A stretch of DNA of 48,656 bases, taken from the NCBI GenBank assembly GCA_049724395.1, contig JAUGWO010000197.1:1-48656 (forward strand), given 5' to 3'. Positions within the stretch are counted from its first letter, which is position 1, and every line of letters starts with the position of its first letter. The notes under the pieces were generated by a model. The model was not told the DNA's origin and searched no databases. It saw only the letters and a program-made list of their open reading frames with translations. The translations under genes were made by a program, and so were the position numbers. This document shows, piece after piece, positions 43,464-48,656 of this stretch. Origin of the DNA: Spongospora subterranea f. sp. subterranea. Lineage: Eukaryota; Endomyxa: Phytomyxea; Phytomyxea; Plasmodiophorida.

Positions 43464-44821
43464 TTTTTTTTTTTTGTGATTGAGTTTGCACTTTTCATGC
43501 AGGTCGGCCGGTCCCACGGCTATTGGGCCAAGATTCGTTTCTTCGACTCGCGTCTCAGAAGCTCCTCCCAGTATCAGGCTCGCACCCGAAATATAGACCT
43601 TCGCCGGTAGTTCAGCATTTTGGTCGACGCAAAGGGTAGTGTGGGGTTAGAATAGTCCTACATATTCCGTCCCAACTAAAAAACGTACCCGGAAAACTCT
43701 GTATCCGGGACACTAAAAATTCCCTAAGGAACACCCTTTGGCCTTTCGCATCCTTACTAGACAGCTCGGTTTTTGCATAGAGGTTGTCCTCCTCTTCGGC
43801 CTGTATTTAGAGAGGTAGCACCTCTTCGCTACGGTTAGGTAGCTGATTTTTTATCGAGGTTTTACTCCTCTTCGGAAAATATTTATCTAGGCTGCCTCCT
43901 CTCTCTCACTGTCTCGATCGCCGTCTGCCCTTCTTAGGATCCTGTTCATTTCTTGCGGGTATTCCCACAGTGCATTTTCTGCTCGTGTATTCGGATTCGG
44001 GTTCCTGTGGTTCTAGATGTAGCACCTCTTTTTCACTGCCCTTCTTAGGATCCTGTTCATTTCTTGCGGGTATTCCCACAGTGCATTTTCAAATGATGAG
44101 GTGTTCAAACCTTTGTACTCTTTCCTGACTTTACTCAACTTTCCTTGTAACGCCTTGCAGTGTAACACCTGATGTTCAATCGTCTCTATTTCCGTATTAC
44201 ACCATCTGCATATGTTACTGTCATCCATATTCAGGTTCTTCAGGTGATTTCTTGCACAAGAGTGCCCAGTTCTTGCTCTGTTGAGAAGCGGGGTTGTAGG
44301 TTCAATCTTCCTTTCGTTTAGCGTCATTAATATCTTAAATTTATCCCTTTCTGGGTATCCTTTGAATCTGCTAGCTTGAACTCGTTCTTTGATGTAATCT
44401 TTAAGGTTTTCTCTCTCTCTTTTCTTAAGATGCAGTTTGAACGATGATATAAATGGGTCATGTTGAATTTCATCGCCGTCCATCGATGCTTGCTTTGCTA
44501 GTTGATCAATGTCATCGCTGTGTCCTATGGGGACTTTCATCTCGTCTTCATTATTGTTGTCGTTTTCCACGTGACTTGGTATAAAGTGTATATCCACCAT
44601 GTTTTCTTTTGTTAATTTCGCTAATTTATCTGCACATTCCGCAACGATAGCGTTCACTCTCCTTGGTTTTATCGGTAAGGATTGTAGTTGACTCATCCAT
44701 GATAAGGAATCTGTCATTATGTGGATATGTCTTCCCTCATAGTTCTGGTCTACAGCTATATCTAGTCCACTATTCAGTGCAATAATCTCACATTCATATG
44801 ATGATGTCACTTCTGTTCCTA
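43464..44821 (-). mobile_element. 5'-truncated LINE (RNase H to poly(A)) inserted in Copia gag, 13-bp TSD
   Basis: Flanked by ATACGAACAGTCA at 43451-43463 and 44822-44834. On the minus strand it encodes an RNase H domain (IIALNSGLDIAVDQN; MTDSLSWMSQLQSLPIKPRR; FIPSHV) in one open 265-codon frame. Then come RARTGHSCARNHLKN and a CX2C...H...C zinc-finger-like end (CRWCNTEIETIEHQVLHC). The 3' UTR ends CTCAATCAC plus a 12-base poly(A) (43464-43475). The 3' coding end is repeated: 43927-43979 and 44038-44090 are near-identical. Confidence 0.92.
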
Positions 44822-45950
44822 ATACGAACAGTCAGCCGAATCGAAGCATCCAACTTGTTCATCCAATTCACCCACCTGAAGAAATCGACTTCAGAGGCAA
44901 TGAAAACATATCTGGACAAAATTACCGAGCTGTATTACGACCTAAAAGTATATGACATCAGCGTCGGGGAAACCGCACTATGTGCAAAGGCCTTAGACGG
45001 CTTACCAGAAAATTACCGACAAATCAAGGCGGCAGCTAGAGCATCTCAGGGGATGACGATGCCAAGGTTAACAAACCTGCTGCTATCTGCAGAACGCGAC
45101 GAGCAGATCGAGTCAAGAGCGCCTACACAACAAGACGAATTCAACAACCGAAACACGGAGATGAAGGGTCTACAAACAAAGCTGCGAAATAACGGCGGAA
45201 ATAGGAGGCACTGCACAAGGTGGAAACACAAGCACACACGATACATCACATTGCTAGACTCTCCGAAGAGAAACACCAAAAAGCCGATCTCCAACAACAC
45301 GGCGAACAGTTCAGTCTCGACAAATTATGAAAGCGATACTGACACTTTCACAGGATTCCATACTTCGAGTATTGGAACGACACAAAAATCTTACCTGATT
45401 GACAGTGGCGCAAATGTCAGCATGACGAATGACAAGTCAATCCTGCAAAACTACTTCGCAACGAAACATAAGATCAAAATTACATGCAGCAACGGAGAGA
45501 CAATACTAGCACATGGAAACGGGAACCTGATCATCGATAGCAGCCCTCCCATCACCATCAATAACGTTCTCTTTGTGCCAAGATTGACTAAGACCCTCTT
45601 AGCCACAAAATCTTTTACTGAGCAAAGGACTAACAATTCGTATAGGCAACGAACTCCAAATCCTAGATGAAGTCGGCAGAACCATCATCACGGCACAGCA
45701 ACAGAACGGGCTTCACTTTATCCAGACACAGCTCAGCAACGAAACAAACATGAGTATCAGCATGGAGCTGGCTCATCGAAGATTCGGACACGCCTCAAAT
45801 GAACGACTACAGCACTTATCTTCAGCCACATCAACAACGGACGGCATTAAAATCAACAACACCACGAACGAACATTCTGCGACAGTTGCGCCCAAGGGAA
45901 GACGCGCCGACAGCCATTCCCAAAGGCACGCAGAACTAACCCGACGAAAC

Positions 45951-46944
45951 TTCACATAATGACAGACTCGTTATCATGGGTAAGTCAATTCCAATCATTA
46001 CCTATCAAACCTCGAAGAGTACATGCTGTTGTGGCAGACTCTGCTCGAATGCTAGCGAAATTAACTCGGCGCAATCAGATTCATATTCACTACATTCCAA
46101 GTCATGTCGACCAAAAAAGTGACGCATCTGGAAATAATAACTCAAAAGCAATAGGACCAAGCAATGAAATTGATCAACTAGCAAAGAATGCGGCGAATTT
46201 TGGGAGCAAGATAGAGCATGGACCATTTCTGTCATCCTTCAAACTTCAACTTAAGAAATACGAAAGAGGTCAATTAAAACAGTACCTGAAAGCGAACATT
46301 AAATGCAGCCACTTTCCAAACTACACAGATAGAGACCCGTTTCGCAAACTACCAGATGAATCAACGCCACACATGCTAATTAACAGAGCACGAACTGGAC
46401 ATAGCAGATGCAGACAACACCTCAGCACCATTGGAATGGAAGATACGAACAAGTGCAGACACTGTAGCAAACATCCTGAAACAATTGAACATCAAGTATT
46501 ACAATGCGAAGTATTTAGAAGACGACTCAAGAAAAGCAGGCGGATCTACGAGAAGCTACCGGTAACTTCGTTCAACACAGCAATTTGGAGCCATGAAAAG
46601 GCAATGACAAAAATCTTGCGCAAAGCCGAAAAAGCAGGCTGTTTTATCTAGATATGATTAGTCTTTATTGAGTCTGACCACATGGCCATAATGAATGTGG
46701 GAGAGGAAGCTGCTTGCAGTGACCTCGAAACTCTGGATAGGCAATGTAATCGGGTGGGGGCAGGTCCCATTCGGTGTGGTCGTTAGGACAGGTTATGTTG
46801 CTGAATCCAGCTGGTCTAATAGGTTCCTCCATTGAATACCCAAGCTACTTGTAGCAGCCAGGCGGAAGTAGGGAAAGCCTGGTAGTACATAGGCTTACTC
46901 AACCCATAAGAACCCGCGATCCTTTGTATACCATACCATACTAT
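45951..46944 (+). mobile_element. 5'-truncated LINE with family B 3' end, inserted in Copia integrase, 12-bp TSD
   Basis: Flanked by ACCCGACGAAAC at 45939-45950 and 46945-46956. It holds a LINE RNase H C-terminal part (45959-46651, MTDSLSWVSQFQSLPIKPRR to AEKAGCFI) in one open frame with the same CX2C...H...C end (CRHCSKHPETIEHQVLQC). A 3' segment starts TCTGACCACATGG at 46672 and ends in (CCATA)n-like units. The open frame shows a fairly recent insertion. The 3' part equals the family B repeat seen at 6822 and 39835. Confidence 0.9.
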
Positions 46945-48656
46945 ACCCGACGAAACCATTCGAAATCGTATCATCCGACATCAAAGGCCCAATACTAGAA
47001 CCGAGCAAAGAAGGATTTCGGTACTACATCTCTTTTAACTGTCTATACTCAACATGGACTCAGATAAAGTTACTGAAAACCAAAGCGCCGAAGAAGTATT
47101 AGATGCGATCAACTGGTTCATCACGCACAAACTGAAACAAAACAACGAGTAACAACACTATTAACTGATAATGGTGCTGAGTACGTTAACCGCCAAATAA
47201 GCATGTACCTTCTCCAGAAGAACATCAAACACTTACGAACGATACCATACAGCTCGGAACAAAACGGACAGGCAGAACGAAGAAACCAGACAATAATGGC
47301 GATGGCGAGATGCATACTCATCGAATCGCAATTACCATACAACTACTGGGGGTTCGCTGTTCATCACGCTGTTTACACGCAAAAACAGATTACCCACAAG
47401 GAGGATAGACTGGAGAACCCCGTTTGAGCTCTGGCATAGAAGAAAACCTGACGTCAACCATCTACGCCCATTTGGATGCATCGCATATGCTCACCGAGAT
47501 TCATCACTCAGAACATCAATAGAGCCAACTTCGACAAAATGTATCTTTCTCGGATACGCGCCATACCAGAAAGGCTACATCGTACTAGATATTCAGAGCA
47601 AGCTCATCTTCGCCCGACGAGACATTTCTTTCAACGAACAAGAGATGAACGCTTCAATTTTACAAGAATCGGTGGCAAACGAAGGTTTCGATCCACTGTC
47701 GGTTATTGACGAACTACATGATCTACAGGGAAACCACACATCAGAAAGTTCCCCAAAAACTTATCATGCATCGCAACAAAAACCTGACGCCAAAGAGTGG
47801 CATCAAGCAGCAATTGCAGAACTCCAAGCACATCAGGAAAATAACACTTGGAACTTAGTGAAAATACCACCTCACATCAAACCAATCAAAACAAGATGGG
47901 TATTCGTCAAGAAACAGCTACCAAATGGACAAGCAAAGTACAAGGCTCGACTTGTTGCTAAAGGCTACTCACAACAATATGGGATTGACCATCAAGAGAC
48001 GTACGCTTCGGTTTTAGCCCACACCTCCCTGCGACTACTAGTCAGCATCGCGGTCAGCAACGATTGGAAGCTCTACCAGAAGGACTTTACAACAGCCTAC
48101 CTCAACGCGCCCTTGCTCACTCCAATCTATGTCGAGCAACCTGAAGGCTTTCTTAAGCAGGGGAGCAACAAAGACAAAGTCTGTTTACTTAACAAAGCCT
48201 TATATGGCCTCAAACAAGCAGGAAGAGAATGGCAACATTCACTGTTCACTCTCATCCAAGCCCAAGGCTTCACGCAATCGAGGAAAGAATCCTGCATATG
48301 GTACAAAAATCAGGATGCGAAATCAATTCTAATCGGCACCTATGTTGATGACCTGATAATAACCGGCGACGATCATTACGCAATTCAACAATTGTCATCA
48401 AGCCTAGGCAAAACATTCAAAATGAAAGACCTTGGTGAACTACACGAGTTTTTAGGAATCTAGGCTAGAAGAACATCAACCAGAATTACACTATGCCAGC
48501 AAAAAATATGCTAAGACGATCGTAACCAAGTTTGGACAAGACCAGTGTAAGCCGACCTGCACACCAATGGCGGTGACTTACGACCCCGGACACAATCCGG
48601 AACCCGAGAGCAATGACCACTCGACCACGAACAAGTACCCAATAAGGAGAGGGCAT

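Larger units (their letters stand above)
42846..48656 (+). mobile_element. Ty1/Copia element 2, fossil, runs past window end, with two LINE insertions
   Basis: A probable LTR/leader starts near 42846 (TGTTATTAACCG). Gag begins at 43206 (MKLIPQFNGTNWDEFKRKLE), and its remainder is found after the first LINE insertion (44835 onward, with MKTYLDKITELYYDLKVYD). Protease has SYLIDSGANVSM (about 45395-45430). The pre-integrase zinc region is HRRFGHASNERLQHL (about 45775). Integrase core continues after the second insertion (LLTDNGAEYVNRQ and GQAERRNQTIMAMARC, about 47160-47310). Reverse transcriptase is about 47870-48465, with the GTYVDDLIITGDD box near 48340. RNase H lies mostly beyond the window. 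Broken, with several breaks, but well preserved. Confidence 0.9.

Overview
This 48.7 kb window looks like a repeat-rich stretch of a nuclear eukaryotic genome, most likely a fungus or another small opisthokont or fungus-like protist. The reasons are gene fragments split by short introns (about 45-60 nt, GT...AG), chromodomain Ty3/Gypsy elements, a fungal-style long Tc1/mariner-like transposase, MULE-like and PIF/Harbinger elements, non-LTR elements with an RNase H domain, and a eukaryotic tRNA-Asp gene. I cannot name the species. Nothing bacterial was seen.

Layout. 1-335 is the end of a Gypsy pol. 338-604 is a tRNA-headed SINE. 605-4974 is a Gypsy element with its 5' LTR. About 4975-6821 is a Copia fragment with two tandem-repeat tracts, ended by a short retroposon (6822-7040). 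7385-9499 is a DNA-transposon transposase. 9730-11280 is a host-type gene for a secreted ankyrin-repeat protein with about ten small exons. 12440-13705 is a Gypsy fragment on the minus strand abutting a MULE-like relic (13706-14800). 15.1-18.5 kb holds weakly coding, unassigned sequence. A tRNA-Asp(GTC) gene lies at 18971-19042. 19.2-20.8 kb is a second MULE-like relic. 21.4-21.7 kb holds a LINE/SINE tail and a solo LTR. 21.75-22.92 kb is a large palindrome. 23.07-26.11 kb is a second Gypsy with its 3' LTR. 26109-29663 and 34906-38314 are two direct copies of a segment carrying a gene for a secreted, cysteine-rich modular protein. Between them lie a minus-strand Gypsy of another lineage (29664-34117) and a LINE 3' end. 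38.3-39.5 kb is a LINE RT fragment. 39506-42845 is a SINE that received a LINE tail and a 2.7 kb PIF/Harbinger transposon. 42846 to the window end is a Copia element interrupted by two LINE fragments with clear target-site duplications.

The host component is small: the tRNA, the ankyrin gene and the duplicated cysteine-rich gene. Both protein genes encode likely secreted products built from tandem modules matched to small exons, with signs of exon duplication. I regard this pair as the most interesting and possibly undescribed content. The rest is a layered TE graveyard whose insertion order can be partly read from target-site duplications. All LTR elements here are fossils.
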